Positions 63,385 to 64,000 of a DNA stretch of 64,000 bases are shown here, piece after piece. Numbering within the stretch: the stretch's first letter is position 1; every line of letters starts with the position of its first letter. Both the position numbers and the translations under genes were made by a program. Where the stretch lies: contig CP139021.1 in NCBI GenBank assembly GCA_034044135.1, forward strand, positions 4,727,635-4,791,634, given 5' to 3'. Under the pieces are notes generated by a model. That model made no database searches. It worked only from the letters and a program-made list of their open reading frames with translations, and had not been told where the DNA came from. Source of the DNA: Flammeovirgaceae bacterium SG7u.111 (GTDB taxonomy: Bacteria; Bacteroidota; Bacteroidia; Cytophagales; Flammeovirgaceae).

Positions 63385-64000
63385 ATGAAATATAAAGACT
63401 ACACCATATTAGACTTTTTAAAAGATGACCTCTTCATTAAGTGGGCCAAACACGCCGATGAAGAAGCCACCGATTTTTGGAACAAATGGCTCCTCAAATA
63501 TCCCGAGAAAAAGGTGGTACTTATGGAAGCCAAATATTTGGTTCAAAACATGCACCTCAAAGAAGAGCATGCGCTGTCAGACTTTGATTATGTAGGCATC
63601 TTCGAAAATATTTTTAAAACTGAAGTTCATACAGATCATATAGCTTCTAGAAAGCCTAAGAGGTCCAAGACTTGGCTGAAAATAGCAGCAGTTTTCCTCC
63701 CATTAATTGCCGTTGCAGCTGTTTTTTACTTTAACCTTACCGAGAAACAGGCTGTAGTTCCCATACAAGAACCCATCGCCTTTGAAGAAAAAGCATACCC
63801 TAATGGAATAAAAGCGTCCTTGATCCTAAGCGACGAATCTAAAATCAAGGTAAATGCGGCGAGTACGGTGAAGTTTCCCAAAAAATTTGCAGATAACAAG
63901 CGGGAGTTTTACTTGGAAGGCGAAGCTTTTTTTGAAATTGCCAAGGATAGCACCAGGCCGTTTGTAATCACGAGCGGCAAGGTGAAAACTACTGTATTAG
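63385..64000 (+). CDS. FecR-family anti-sigma factor, cut by window end
   Basis: 205 residues visible, starting MKYKDYTILDFLKDDLFIKW; the frame stays open to the last base. It has the N-terminal sigma-binding part (about 1-90), one membrane segment (about 95-112, WLKIAAVFLPLIAVAAVFYF), and the first half of the periplasmic FecR domain: GIKASLILSDESKIKVNAAS, FYLEGEAFFEIAKDSTRPF and KVKTTVL, the last matching the 'VLGTSF' region of its paralogues. The rest lies outside the window. Confidence 0.9.
   Translation, partial: MKYKDYTILDFLKDDLFIKWAKHADEEATDFWNKWLLKYPEKKVVLMEAKYLVQNMHLKEEHALSDFDYVGIFENIFKTEVHTDHIASRKPKRSKTWLKIAAVFLPLIAVAAVFYFNLTEKQAVVPIQEPIAFEEKAYPNGIKASLILSDESKIKVNAASTVKFPKKFADNKREFYLEGEAFFEIAKDSTRPFVITSGKVKTTVL

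Overview
The window looks like chromosome of a Bacteroidota bacterium, probably a free-living, polymer-degrading Cytophagales-type organism (inference from gene content, not from a marker phylogeny). The evidence is two SusC/SusD outer-membrane import loci, each driven by an ECF sigma factor and a FecR anti-sigma factor, with a third sigma/FecR pair at the right edge; glycoside hydrolases of families GH5, GH9 and GH97; a type IX secretion (T9SS) sorting domain on a 3780-residue protein; start codons without clear Shine-Dalgarno sequences; promoters of the -33 TTG / -7 TAnnTTTG kind; and tRNA genes without an encoded CCA.

Layout. 0.5-7 kb: a secreted DUF2911 protein, then on the minus strand a carboxylesterase lipoprotein, a GH9 enzyme, a small DUF2007 protein and a GH5 endoglucanase-like enzyme. 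7-18.8 kb: an accessory region, nearly all on the minus strand. It holds a kilobase of repeat-rich non-coding DNA, a frameshifted secreted protein, three AraC-type regulators, four NAD(P)-dependent oxidoreductases (SDR or NmrA type), a Crp-type regulator, a decayed SnoaL-like gene and a 57-codon gene fragment. A CAACGG-containing element recurs at 8.48, 10.52, 10.71 and 18.69 kb, always at gene boundaries, so part of the region reads like a cassette array. Its right end is an IS481-type and an IS982-type insertion sequence.

19.8-29.4 kb: import locus 1 (ECF sigma, FecR, SusC with STN domain, SusD, then a separately started GH97 alpha-glycosidase). 29.5-36.5 kb: a BNR/sortilin-like secreted beta-propeller protein and housekeeping genes (zinc-ribbon coiled-coil protein, Nif3-like protein, CsbD-like protein, GTPase Era). 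36.6-37.0 kb: two identical initiator tRNA-Met genes, each with its own promoter and terminator. 37.4-47.6 kb: import locus 2 (ECF sigma, FecR, SusC, SusD and two surface lipoproteins with glycan-binding-like domains) with no enzyme of its own. 48.0-59.4 kb: one giant secreted repeat protein. 59.4-64 kb: a Ldh-family dehydrogenase, tyrosyl-tRNA synthetase, a DUF6157 protein and the start of a third ECF sigma/FecR locus, cut by the window end.

How the parts work together: in each import locus the STN domain of SusC should sense substrate in the outer membrane and signal through FecR to release the ECF sigma factor. Locus 1 plus GH97, GH5, GH9 and the esterase suggests use of plant- or algal-type glucans (inference). 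The giant protein is probably exported by T9SS and attached to, or released from, the cell surface as an adhesin-like fibre.
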